A DNA stretch of 10,054 nucleotides from an uncultured Chitinophagales bacterium. Lineage in GTDB: Bacteria; Bacteroidota; Bacteroidia; Chitinophagales; Chitinophagaceae. Where the stretch lies: NCBI GenBank assembly GCA_946886475.1, contig CAMPIQ010000134.1:1-10054 (forward strand). Reading direction: 5' to 3'. Each line of letters opens with the position of its first letter. Position 1 is the first letter of the stretch. Of this stretch, positions 1 to 6,927 are shown one piece after another. A model generated the notes under the pieces. It was not told where the DNA came from and made no database searches. It was given only the letters and a program-made list of their open reading frames with translations. The translations under genes and the position numbers were made by a program.

Positions 1-34
1 GGAATATCGAACAAGGAACAGAAGAAGTAAAAAA

Positions 35-60
35 GTAGGGCCATGCCAAAGAATGGCTCT
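35..60 (+). repeat. GTAG-headed REP-like hairpin (copy 1)
   Basis: GTAG at 35-38 is followed by GGCCAT (39-44), an 8-nt loop, and ATGGCTC (53-59). The stem 38-44/53-59 has 7 pairs including one G-T wobble. The head, stem arms and spacing match the hairpins at 9817-9840 and 9979-10002 beside the transposase gene. The tail CTCTTTTGC is mildly T-rich, so a terminator for an unseen upstream gene is an alternative. The shared GTAG head makes a REP-type element the better reading. Confidence 0.6.
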
Positions 61-87
61 TTTGCATATCAAATAACCGTTATCTCT

Positions 88-111
88 GTAGCCATTCGCC
101 GGCATGGCCGG
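88..111 (+). repeat. GTAG-headed REP-like hairpin (copy 2, divergent)
   Basis: GTAG at 88-91 overlaps the first G of GCCAT (91-95), which pairs with ATGGC (104-108). A competing 5-bp G+C-rich hairpin, CCGGC (99-103) with GCCGG (107-111), uses part of the same bases. It is in the same orientation as copy 1, 53 bp further on. The match to the family is weaker than for copy 1: it shares the GTAG head and the GCCAT/ATGGC arms, but has a G+C-rich loop. Confidence 0.45.
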
Positions 112-182
112 GTTGAATATTGAACAATTCTCGCTCCCTGTTCGATATTCTTTACTGATCTGTTTTCTTCATCTTTGCAGTT

Positions 183-944
183 ATGAAAATCTTTCCCTTA
201 TCTGAAGGTTCGTTTACCATTGATCAGACTAAATTGTTCGTTCCCTTTGATGAATCGAGGCATGAATTGAATGATCGCCCGCGCGGTAGTTTGCTTGTAG
301 AGGTGCAACCATTCCTGGTAATTACATCAAAAGATGTTCTGTTGCTGGATACGGGTCTTGGTTTTGAAAATAATGAAGGCAAATTGCAGATCCATGAAAA
401 TATAAGAGCAGCAGGATATGAACCGGGGGATGTTACAAAAGTTTTGCTTTCTCATTTACATAAAGATCATGCAGGCGGTGTAAGCAATCCAGGTGCAAAA
501 AGATTTGGCGACCAGGATGTGATGAATTTCCCCAACGCAAAATATTACCTCCAGCAAAGAGAACTTGATTTTGCTTGGAAGAAAGGCCTGCCTTCTTTTA
601 TCCCTGATGAAATTGAACCTCTACTGCAATCTCATCTTGTTCATTTCATGCATGATGATAAGGGCGTAATCGATGATTATATTTTTTATGAACATACGGG
701 AGCCCATTCCGAAAATCACCAGGTGTTTTGGATAAAGGAAGGCAATGAAATCATTTTCTTTGGTGGTGATGATGCTCCTCAGCATCACCAAATGAAAGTA
801 AAATACAAAACCAAATACGATCACGATGCCGATAAGGCCATGCAGTTAAGGCAACAATGGTGGAAACAGGGAAATGAAGAAGGGTGGACATTCTTGTTTT
901 ATCATGATATCAGCACGCCAACATACCAGGCCTCTACCTGGTAA
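183..944 (+). CDS. MBL-fold metallo-hydrolase
   Basis: A 253-residue protein with the metallo-beta-lactamase-fold metal-binding set: the DTG turn at 56-58, the HLHKDH motif (HxHxDH) at 91-96, a third-site histidine in the segment HTGAHSENH (171-179, probably H175), the bridging aspartate in GGDD (about 195-196), and a terminal histidine in YHD (H241). All ligands for a two-metal site appear present, so it is likely an active hydrolase. There is no signal peptide or membrane segment, so it is probably cytosolic. The substrate cannot be read from sequence: lactonase-like, thioesterase-like and phosphodiesterase-like enzymes share this layout. The ATG at 183 opens directly on the family's first beta strand; a Shine-Dalgarno sequence is not evident, as is usual in Bacteroidota. 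The gene ends inside the 3' end of the convergent dioxygenase gene (11-bp overlap). The family call is firm, the exact role unknown. Confidence 0.9.
   Translation: MKIFPLSEGSFTIDQTKLFVPFDESRHELNDRPRGSLLVEVQPFLVITSKDVLLLDTGLGFENNEGKLQIHENIRAAGYEPGDVTKVLLSHLHKDHAGGVSNPGAKRFGDQDVMNFPNAKYYLQQRELDFAWKKGLPSFIPDEIEPLLQSHLVHFMHDDKGVIDDYIFYEHTGAHSENHQVFWIKEGNEIIFFGGDDAPQHHQMKVKYKTKYDHDADKAMQLRQQWWKQGNEEGWTFLFYHDISTPTYQASTW
924..943. other. Hairpin over the two convergent stop codons
   Basis: TACCAGG (924-930) and CCTGGTA (937-943) form a perfect 7-bp stem with a 6-nt loop. The loop contains the minus-strand stop of the dioxygenase gene (934-936), and the right arm reaches the stop of the hydrolase gene (942-944). 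There is no T-tract on either side, so it is not a classical intrinsic terminator. It could protect mRNA 3' ends or help transcription stop in both directions. The structure is seen directly; the role is inferred. Confidence 0.45.
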
Positions 945-1971
945 ATCCAAGCTTTGCTTCAACTTCTTCTGGCAGCGATGGCAATTTTTTTCTCTCTATC
1001 AAAAATGAAGTGAGCTGGGCGATCTCTTTGAAGATATAATGTTTATCGGCCGCAGATTTTAAATAATCCTTTCCGCTGCTGCCTCCCGTACCTATCCGGG
1101 TGCCTATCATACGGTGTACCATGTTCATATGACGGTGGCGCCAGGTGCTGAGTTGTTCATCTGTTTCCAGCAGGTTATTCAGCAACTGGAATGGCAGTTG
1201 CAATAAAGGGTAGCCGCGGTACAGCATTATAAATAAGGCGGCACGGTTAGCCTTAGCCGATAAAGTATAATGTGTTTCCTTATGATGAAACATCACTTCA
1301 TCAAAAGATTCAAGGTTGTTCTTTTCTGCCTCCGCAAGACTGTTGGAATAACGTTTTTTGTATTCGGCCCAGAACGGATGCAGGTCTGATCTTTCTTCTG
1401 AAAAATTTACCCATAAGCGCTCATCATCAAAAAAAGGCATGCGTTCCAGCCAGTCATTTACAAGCTGTAAAAAAGACTGGTCTGATTCTGCTTTTTTAAT
1501 AAGGTCAACATGTTGCTGGCGTAATTGGGCCGTATAATATTCCTTGCCATGCCGGTATTCAAATTTTAATCCCAGCTTTGCTTCCAGCAATTTGAATTGC
1601 CAGCTCTGGAAACCAGATGCAGGACGCAGCATATCCCTGAAGTCAAGAAAGTCCATCGGGGTCATGGTCTCCAAAATATCTATCTGGTGAATCAATACAC
1701 GTAAAATAACCGCCATACGGTTTTGCCTGTGAACCACAGTTTGAAGCTCCGGAGAATTATCATTCAGTGCGGGCTTGCGCATGATCTCCACAATTGAATC
1801 AGCCTCATGGTGCAGTTGCTTGAACCAGAGCTCATATGCCTGGTGAATGATGATGAACAGCATTTCATCATGTGCTGACTCATTACGTTTATTGCTTTCA
1901 GGATGCTGCGCATCCAGGATCTTGTCAAGTTCTAGATAGTCGTGATAGTGAACGTCCATATGATTAACCAT
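934..1971 (-). CDS. kynA: Tryptophan 2,3-dioxygenase (heme enzyme)
   Basis: Catalyses the oxygen-dependent opening of L-tryptophan to N-formylkynurenine, the first step of the kynurenine route. Numbering from the ATG at 1971 (345 residues): HDEMLF at 34-39 and HQAYELWFKQ at 43-52 carry the distal-pocket Phe39 and His43; DFRDMLRPASGFQS at 110-123 carries the substrate-carboxylate Arg112; WRHRH at 277-281 supplies the proximal heme ligand His281; GTGGSSG at 294-300 binds the substrate ammonium group. All key residues are present. The protein is longer than the roughly 300-residue proteobacterial enzymes and resembles animal TDO across its middle third. An upstream in-frame TTG (2025) would add 18 unconserved residues; the ATGs at 1971 or 1959 fit the family better. 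It lies 69 nt downstream of purD on the same strand and may be co-transcribed. No kynurenine-formamidase or kynureninase gene is in the window. Confidence 0.93.
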   Translation of the reverse strand: MVNHMDVHYHDYLELDKILDAQHPESNKRNESAHDEMLFIIIHQAYELWFKQLHHEADSIVEIMRKPALNDNSPELQTVVHRQNRMAVILRVLIHQIDILETMTPMDFLDFRDMLRPASGFQSWQFKLLEAKLGLKFEYRHGKEYYTAQLRQQHVDLIKKAESDQSFLQLVNDWLERMPFFDDERLWVNFSEERSDLHPFWAEYKKRYSNSLAEAEKNNLESFDEVMFHHKETHYTLSAKANRAALFIMLYRGYPLLQLPFQLLNNLLETDEQLSTWRHRHMNMVHRMIGTRIGTGGSSGKDYLKSAADKHYIFKEIAQLTSFLIERKKLPSLPEEVEAKLGFTR

Positions 1972-2011
1972 TAAGGTTCTTAGAATTGTAATTGAAATTT
2001 GCTCCCGCCAT

Positions 2012-2038
2012 AAGCCAATAGCCAATGGCCTTTGGCTT
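2012..2038 (-). other. Hairpin in the purD-dioxygenase gap
   Basis: Plus-strand AAGCCAA (2012-2018) pairs perfectly with TTGGCTT (2032-2038), and inside it GCC (2021-2023) pairs with GGC (2027-2029) around the loop AAT, with a symmetric 2x2 internal loop. It starts 3 bp past the purD stop codon. No T-tract follows on the minus strand, so a strong intrinsic terminator is unlikely. An mRNA-processing or stability hairpin between purD and the dioxygenase gene, or a weak attenuator, is possible. Confidence 0.45.
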
Positions 2039-2040
2039 TC

Positions 2041-3342
2041 TCATTCCCCATCTTTGGATTCAGCCGACAAAAATTCAAAGCCAATATCGCGTCTGAAGTA
2101 TTTTTCTTCGAATGTTACCTGCTCTACCAGGTCCCTTGACCTATTGATAGCTTCATCAAGATCATCACCAACTGCTGTTGCACAGAATACACGGCCCCCG
2201 TTGGTCAGTACCTTATCACCTTCATTTCTGGCACCTGCCAGGAATAACAATGAGCTTTCAGGAATACTTTCCATGCCTGAAATAGCATATCCTTTTTTGT
2301 AGTCATCCGGATACCCGCCACTTACCGCCACAATAGTTGTAGCATAACGCGGGTCGATTTCTGCAGTTAAGGAATTCAGCTCCTGCTTCCCCGTTGCCAC
2401 AAGTAATTCCACCAGGTCGTTCTTTATTCTCGGAACCACCACCTCGGTTTCGGGATCTCCCATCCTGCAATTGTATTCTATAACAAAAGGTTCATCCTCC
2501 ACTTTTATCAATCCAAAAAAAATAAATCCCCTGTAGTCCAGTTTATCTTTCTGAAGTCCTTTAATGGTGGGTTCAATGATCCTTGTCTTTACTTTTTGCA
2601 TGAAAGCTTCATCGGCAAAAGGCACAGGACTGATGGCACCCATTCCTCCGGTATTAACTCCTTTATCACCTTCACCCACTTTCTTGTAATCCTTTGCTTC
2701 AGGCAGCAGGAGATAGGTGTTTCCGTCACTTAAAACAAAGACGGATAATTCAATTCCATTCAGAAATTCTTCAACCACCACTCTTTTCCCGGCATCTCCA
2801 AACTTTGATCTCTGGATCATCAGTTCAAATTCCGCTACTGCTTCAAGGTGGTTCTGACATATGATCACGCCTTTCCCTGCTGCAAGCCCGTCAGCTTTTA
2901 ATACAATCGGAAGGTTATGGTGCTTGAGATAGTCCAGGCCTTCTTCAAAATTATCGGCTGAATATTCCCTGTATGCGGCTGTTGGAATACCATGTCTTGC
3001 CATGAAAGACTTTGCAAATGCTTTGCTGCCTTCCAACTGTGCTGCCCGCTTGTCGGGCCCAATAATGAGGAGGCTGGATAAATTCTTATTTGATTTTAAA
3101 TGGTCTACAACTCCATTGACAAGTGGTTCTTCAGGACCTACGATAAGCAGATCTATCTGCTGTTCTTCACAGGTCTGTTGTATCGCTTCAAAATCATTTA
3201 CACCAAAGTCAAGGTTCGTTCCGATCCGGGCGGTGCCTGCATTGCCCGGTGCTATGAATAACCGGGAACATAAATTGCTTTGCGATAGTTTCCATGCCAA
3301 TGCATGTTCTCTCCCGCCGGATCCTAGTAAAAGTATATTCAT
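2041..3342 (-). CDS. purD: Phosphoribosylamine-glycine ligase (GAR synthetase)
   Basis: Second step of de novo purine synthesis: joins glycine to 5-phosphoribosylamine using ATP; cytosolic. The 433 residues match the usual length of about 430. Features in order: the N-terminal nucleotide-binding-like loop GSGGREHA at 7-14; APGNAGT at 31-37; the ATP-grasp region with LKADGLAAGKGV at 148-159 and EEFLNGIELSVF at 191-202; the long loop KDYKKVGEGDKGVNTGGMGA at 217-236; and the metal-binding strand EYNCRMGDPETE at 289-300. The C-terminal domain follows intact. The open frame extends 12 codons upstream to 3378, but the ATG at 3342 begins exactly at the conserved MNILLLGSGGREHA, so that start was chosen. 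It is transcribed divergently from the POT gene at 3474 and lies upstream of the dioxygenase gene. It is housekeeping, with nothing unusual in sequence. Confidence 0.97.
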   Translation of the reverse strand: MNILLLGSGGREHALAWKLSQSNLCSRLFIAPGNAGTARIGTNLDFGVNDFEAIQQTCEEQQIDLLIVGPEEPLVNGVVDHLKSNKNLSSLLIIGPDKRAAQLEGSKAFAKSFMARHGIPTAAYREYSADNFEEGLDYLKHHNLPIVLKADGLAAGKGVIICQNHLEAVAEFELMIQRSKFGDAGKRVVVEEFLNGIELSVFVLSDGNTYLLLPEAKDYKKVGEGDKGVNTGGMGAISPVPFADEAFMQKVKTRIIEPTIKGLQKDKLDYRGFIFFGLIKVEDEPFVIEYNCRMGDPETEVVVPRIKNDLVELLVATGKQELNSLTAEIDPRYATTIVAVSGGYPDDYKKGYAISGMESIPESSLLFLAGARNEGDKVLTNGGRVFCATAVGDDLDEAINRSRDLVEQVTFEEKYFRRDIGFEFLSAESKDGE

Positions 3343-3473
3343 GGATAAAAGAATGATGGTATGCGAATATCGGTACAAATGTTTAAGAAGGCCGATGAAC
3401 TTAACTAAAAATATTTTCCCTTAATTTGGACGTCAAACCCAACATTAACTTATTTATTATTTAATTATTAAAT
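3343..3473. promoter_or_regulatory. Divergent promoter region, purD / POT transporter
   Basis: This 131-bp A/T-rich spacer must carry the start signals for purD (leftward) and the first POT gene (rightward). On the plus strand, 3421-3428 (TTAATTTG) matches 7 of 8 positions of the Bacteroidetes -7 element TAnnTTTG and would give a leader of about 40 nt. On the minus strand, 3413-3406 (TATTTTTA) also matches 7 of 8. No convincing -33 TTTG was found at the right spacing for either, so these sites are tentative. The last 30 bp before the ATG at 3474 are almost entirely A and T, typical of Bacteroidota leaders lacking a Shine-Dalgarno sequence. Confidence 0.35.
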
Positions 3474-5222
3474 ATGCCGGAAATCACCGCCTCAGATGAG
3501 ATCAGATTAGATCCTTCAACAAATGCGAAGGGTCATCCAAAAGGCCTTTATGTTTTGTTCGCAACAGAAATGTGGGAACGATTCAACTATTATGGAATGC
3601 GGGCCATTCTGATTTTGTTCATGACGAAAGCCTTATTGTTTGATGATGCTTTTGCTTCTAATTTATATGGAAGCTATACAGGACTGGTTTACTTAACCCC
3701 ATTGATTGGCGGATACATAGCCGACCGTTTCTGGGGAAGTAAGCGCTCCATCATAGTTGGAGGTTTATTAATGGCCATCGGAGAATTTTTTCTTTTCTTT
3801 TGCGGCTCCTTATATGATACTTCAGAATCATTGTCAACCTTACTGTTTTTCTCAGGTCTTGGCTTTATGATTGCTGGTAATGGTTTCTTCAAACCAAATA
3901 TATCTTCACTGGTTGGGCAATTATATCCAAAAGGTGACAGAAGGATCGACGCTGCGTATACCATCTTCTATATGGGTATCAATGTAGGTGGGGCACTGGG
4001 GCCATTGATCTGTGGAATTGTTGGAGATACCGGCAATCCTGCAGATTTCAAATGGGCGTTCCTTGTAGCCGGTATCGGAATGTTGATCAGCGTTATTGTT
4101 CAAAAACTTTATCAGGACAAATATGTTCGTACACCTCAGGGTGAACCGCTGGGTGAACCGGCTGCAGATGCACCAAAGCAATGGAAGAATACATTCTTTG
4201 TTATTCTCGGCCTTTTGGTATTTAGCAGTATTGCCATTGGTGTATTATATATTGATGCCACACAGTTTAGCTTTCTATCCTATCTTCTGTTGGGTGCTGT
4301 TCTGTTCATTGCATTTATCTTGTTTTCAGATAAGTCATTAACAAAACCGGAGAAACAAAGAGTGGGTGTCATTTTTATTGTTGCTTTTTTTGTAATATTC
4401 TTCTGGGCAGCCTTTGAACAGGCCGGAGCCTCTCTCACATTGTTTACCGACAGGCAAACTGACCGCAGTCTGAACATCAACCTGTCAGTTTACATTATAT
4501 ACATATTGTTAGGTGTTTTGCTGGTCTATCTTATAACGTTGTGGAGGAAGGCTGTTAGAAACCTTCGCGCAAATGATAATTCTTTACTTGTTGGTGTGCA
4601 GGTTCTGTTATTTCTATTGATTGCAGGAATTGTGTGGGTGATCTTCTCATTAATTACAAACGGGGAAGCAAGTGTATTTCTGGACGAAGTTCCCGCAAGT
4701 ACTTTCCAGTCGCTCAACTCCATCTTCGTTATCATCTTTGCTCCTATGTTTGCCTGGCTCTGGTTAAAGCTGGGAAAAAGAGAACCGGGAGCTCCAACAA
4801 AAATGGCCTTGGGACTTTTATTATTAGCACTTGGTTATTTATGGATCGCCTTTGGGGTAAAAGACGTTTCGCCTGTAGCAAGGGTGAGCATGATATGGAT
4901 CATAGGCATGTACGCCCTGCATACCTGGGGTGAGTTGTGTTTATCACCTATCGGACTTTCACTTGTAAATAAGTTAGCGCCATTAAAATTCGCTTCATTA
5001 TTAATGGCTGTTTGGTTTTTGGCAAATGCCGCTGCCAATAAGTTAGCTGGTGTGCTCAGTGCTCTTTATCCTTCAGAAGGAAAAACCACTTCATTCCTTG
5101 GATATGAAATGGCAGACAACTATGATTTCTTTATGATGTTCGTATTCATGGCAGGCCTGGCTTCCCTGATCCTGTTCCTGGTATCAAAGAAGTTGCAAAC
5201 CATGATGCAGCAGGGAAAATAA
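3474..5222 (+). CDS. POT/PTR-family proton-coupled peptide transporter (first copy)
   Basis: An inner-membrane importer of di- and tripeptides driven by protons (major facilitator fold). 582 residues. Family marks: HPKG at 21-24, the helix-1 ExxER motif in TEMWERFNYY at 31-40, DRFWGSKRS at 84-92, GNGFFKPN at 135-142 with Lys140, the PTR signature FYMGINVGG at 165-173, the helix-7 FEQAGAS at 314-320 with Glu315, and WGELCLSP at 485-492 with Glu487. Hydrophobic segments suggest twelve core helices, the two extra helices between 6 and 7 usual in bacterial POTs (about 240-260 and 265-285), and two further segments after helix 7 (about 336-357 and 371-396), giving perhaps 16 in all. The proton-coupling residues look intact. 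It is followed by an intrinsic terminator and then a paralogue, so the pair is probably transcribed at least partly independently. Substrate range is not readable from sequence. Confidence 0.94.
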   Translation: MPEITASDEIRLDPSTNAKGHPKGLYVLFATEMWERFNYYGMRAILILFMTKALLFDDAFASNLYGSYTGLVYLTPLIGGYIADRFWGSKRSIIVGGLLMAIGEFFLFFCGSLYDTSESLSTLLFFSGLGFMIAGNGFFKPNISSLVGQLYPKGDRRIDAAYTIFYMGINVGGALGPLICGIVGDTGNPADFKWAFLVAGIGMLISVIVQKLYQDKYVRTPQGEPLGEPAADAPKQWKNTFFVILGLLVFSSIAIGVLYIDATQFSFLSYLLLGAVLFIAFILFSDKSLTKPEKQRVGVIFIVAFFVIFFWAAFEQAGASLTLFTDRQTDRSLNINLSVYIIYILLGVLLVYLITLWRKAVRNLRANDNSLLVGVQVLLFLLIAGIVWVIFSLITNGEASVFLDEVPASTFQSLNSIFVIIFAPMFAWLWLKLGKREPGAPTKMALGLLLLALGYLWIAFGVKDVSPVARVSMIWIIGMYALHTWGELCLSPIGLSLVNKLAPLKFASLLMAVWFLANAAANKLAGVLSALYPSEGKTTSFLGYEMADNYDFFMMFVFMAGLASLILFLVSKKLQTMMQQGK

Positions 5223-5243
5223 TTTCAATGAACGTTTAAATTA

Positions 5244-5275
5244 AAGGGTGGCGTTTTGTCACCCTTCATTTTTAT
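5244..5275 (+). terminator. Intrinsic terminator after the first POT gene
   Basis: AAGGGTGGC (5244-5252) pairs with GTCACCCTT (5258-5266) around the loop GTTTT, a 9-bp stem with one wobble. It is followed by CATTTTTAT and, after TAAA, a second run of T residues to 5286. It begins 21 bp after the stop codon. This is the clearest terminator in the window. Since only 35 bp remain before the next ATG at 5310, any promoter for the second POT gene must overlap the T-rich tail, or the gene relies on read-through. Confidence 0.8.
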
Positions 5276-5309
5276 AAATTTTTTTTAGTACAGTGGTAAA
5301 AACACCCAA

Positions 5310-6923
5310 ATGGCACTTCCTTTTTTATTTTTTTCTGAAATGTGGGAACGTTTTGGTTATTATTTAATGATTGGAATTTTTACGCTTTATCTCAAAGATG
5401 TAAAAGAAGGTTTTGCTATGACCGAAGCAGAATCTGCTGACCTGTATGGGACGTTTATCGCGCTTGTGTTCCTGACGCCATTTCTCGGTGGCTTGCTGGC
5501 AGACAGGTATATGGGCTACAGGAGGTCCATTATCATTGGCGGATTGATGATGGGGCTTGGTTATTGCCTGATGTCCGTTCATAACCTTACTACGCTCTAC
5601 CTTTCCATGACCCTTGTGATCTTTGGTAATGGCTTTTTTAAGCCAAACATTTCCACCCTGTTGGGGAATGTTTACAGTACACCACAATACGAAAAGCAAA
5701 AAGATGATGGTTACAATATATTTTACATGGGCATCAACATCGGCGCTTTCATTTGTAATTTTTTTGGTGCCGCACTATACATTACCATAGGATGGGGTGC
5801 CGCATTTATTGCAGCAGGCATAGGAATGTTCATTGGCGTTATCATTTTCCTGATCGGCACCAGGCATTACAAGGCTTACGATATTAAAAAGGGTGTGGGT
5901 GAAAACGATATGTCGATGACCAGGATCGTTATGCTGATTCTGGTGCCTTCTGTTGTTGCGGGTATTGCAGGATGGCTGATCCCCGGAACTTTGGTAGGAT
6001 CTGATTCAACTGATGCATTCATTTTTGCCTGTGTGCCAGTTATTTATTTTTATTCATCCCTTTACTTCAAGGCAAAGGCGGATGAAAAAAGGCCAATAGC
6101 CGCATTGCTGGCCATCTTTGCTGTTGTGGTATTGTTCTGGGCCGTGTTCAAACAAAATGGTTCGGCTTTAAATACCTGGGCCGACAGGTATACGGACAGG
6201 GAACTTACGGGAGCAGGCAGGTCTATTTTTGAAACCTTCAGCCTTTCCCAACCCATGGTGTATAAAAAAGATTCTGTTGCTTTCTATGATGAACAATTCC
6301 GTTTACAAAAAGAAAATGGCCAGGTAGTCAAAGAATATAACTATCCAACCTACTTCAGAAATATTCCGGCAGAAGACCGGCCTACAGATGGCAACGCGGT
6401 AAGCTTATGGGCAACAAACCTCAGCCAGTCCATTAACCCCGGCTGGGTTATTTTATTAACCCCGCTGATCGTTGCATTTTTTGCATGGCTGCGGAGAAAA
6501 AATAAAGAACCGTCAACAGCCACTAAAATTGCATTCGGGCTTTTTATTTCAGCACTTTCCGCCCTGGTAATGGTTGCAGCTGTTTATGCAAGTAATAATG
6601 GTGGTGAAAAGGCAAGCGTATTATGGCTGATCAGCAGTTATGGAGTGATCACCATTGGGGAATTATTATTAAGTCCGATGGGATTATCACTGGTATCCAA
6701 ATTAAGTCCGGTTAGAATTACATCTTTGATGATGGGTGGATGGTTTGTGTCCACTTCCATTGGTAATAAACTTTCTGGTGTGCTGGCTACAATGTGGGAT
6801 AATTATTCCAACAAGGCCAATTATTTCTTTTTGAATTTCTTCCTGCTTCTTTTTGCAGCCATTATGTGTTTTGCCATGTTGAAATGGTTGAACAGGGTAA
6901 TGAAAGAGAAGGGAGTGAAGTGA
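5310..6923 (+). CDS. POT/PTR-family peptide transporter (second copy, Lys in helix 7)
   Basis: A 537-residue paralogue of the preceding gene and likely an inner-membrane peptide importer. Conserved: SEMWERFGYY at 9-18 (ExxER), DRYMGYRRS at 65-73, GNGFFKPN at 106-113 with Lys111, the PTR signature FYMGINIG at 138-145, and GELLLSPMG at 450-458. Two points differ from the first copy. The helix-7 motif is FKQNGSA (280-286), with Lys281 where the neighbour has Glu. After ADRYTDR (291-297) comes a hydrophilic stretch of about 75 residues (300-375) in place of the neighbour's two hydrophobic segments. The N terminus is short: the frame is closed by a TAG at 5286-5288 and no start codon lies between, so ATG 5310 is the only start, removing the usual HPKG leader. 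The Lys281 form may couple transport differently or move a different substrate; that is inference. Confidence 0.92.
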   Translation: MALPFLFFSEMWERFGYYLMIGIFTLYLKDVKEGFAMTEAESADLYGTFIALVFLTPFLGGLLADRYMGYRRSIIIGGLMMGLGYCLMSVHNLTTLYLSMTLVIFGNGFFKPNISTLLGNVYSTPQYEKQKDDGYNIFYMGINIGAFICNFFGAALYITIGWGAAFIAAGIGMFIGVIIFLIGTRHYKAYDIKKGVGENDMSMTRIVMLILVPSVVAGIAGWLIPGTLVGSDSTDAFIFACVPVIYFYSSLYFKAKADEKRPIAALLAIFAVVVLFWAVFKQNGSALNTWADRYTDRELTGAGRSIFETFSLSQPMVYKKDSVAFYDEQFRLQKENGQVVKEYNYPTYFRNIPAEDRPTDGNAVSLWATNLSQSINPGWVILLTPLIVAFFAWLRRKNKEPSTATKIAFGLFISALSALVMVAAVYASNNGGEKASVLWLISSYGVITIGELLLSPMGLSLVSKLSPVRITSLMMGGWFVSTSIGNKLSGVLATMWDNYSNKANYFFLNFFLLLFAAIMCFAMLKWLNRVMKEKGVK

Positions 6924-6927
6924 AATA

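Larger units (their letters stand above)
2..150. repeat. Three copies of GAATATYGAACA framing two hairpins
   Basis: The 12-mer GAATATCGAACA occurs at 2-13, GAATATTGAACA at 115-126, and the inverse TGTTCGATATTC at 139-150. The 2-13 and 139-150 copies are perfect reverse complements. The 115-126 and 139-150 copies can form a 12-bp hairpin with one T-G wobble and a 12-nt loop (127-138). The copy at 2-13 runs into a 7-phased tail (GAATATC, GAACAAG, GAACAGA). Similar heptad-phased intergenic repeats are, to my knowledge, common in Bacteroidetes genomes, but their function is unknown. Two GTAG-headed hairpins lie between the arms, so the whole block may be a composite repeat. Nothing in 1-182 looks like a gene, and no strong promoter for the gene at 183 was recognised. 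Confidence 0.7.

Noticed and set aside
35..64. Rho-independent terminator of an unseen upstream gene
   Set aside because: The following T-run is only four bases, and the GTAG head and stem match the hairpins next to the RAYT gene, so a REP-type element is preferred; terminator activity is not excluded.
1972..2025. N-terminal extension of the tryptophan dioxygenase from a TTG codon
   Set aside because: The added 18 residues have no family match and run into the hairpin region behind purD; ATG 1971 or 1959 fits the family start.
3343..3378. Twelve-codon extension of PurD
   Set aside because: PurD proteins start at the MNILLLGSGGREHA strand; the extension would consume promoter space.
5276..5309. 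Missing N terminus or frameshift in the second POT gene
   Set aside because: The ExxER motif of helix 1 is complete after ATG 5310, and an in-frame TAG at 5286-5288 closes the frame upstream. The short leader is unusual but does not remove any core helix.
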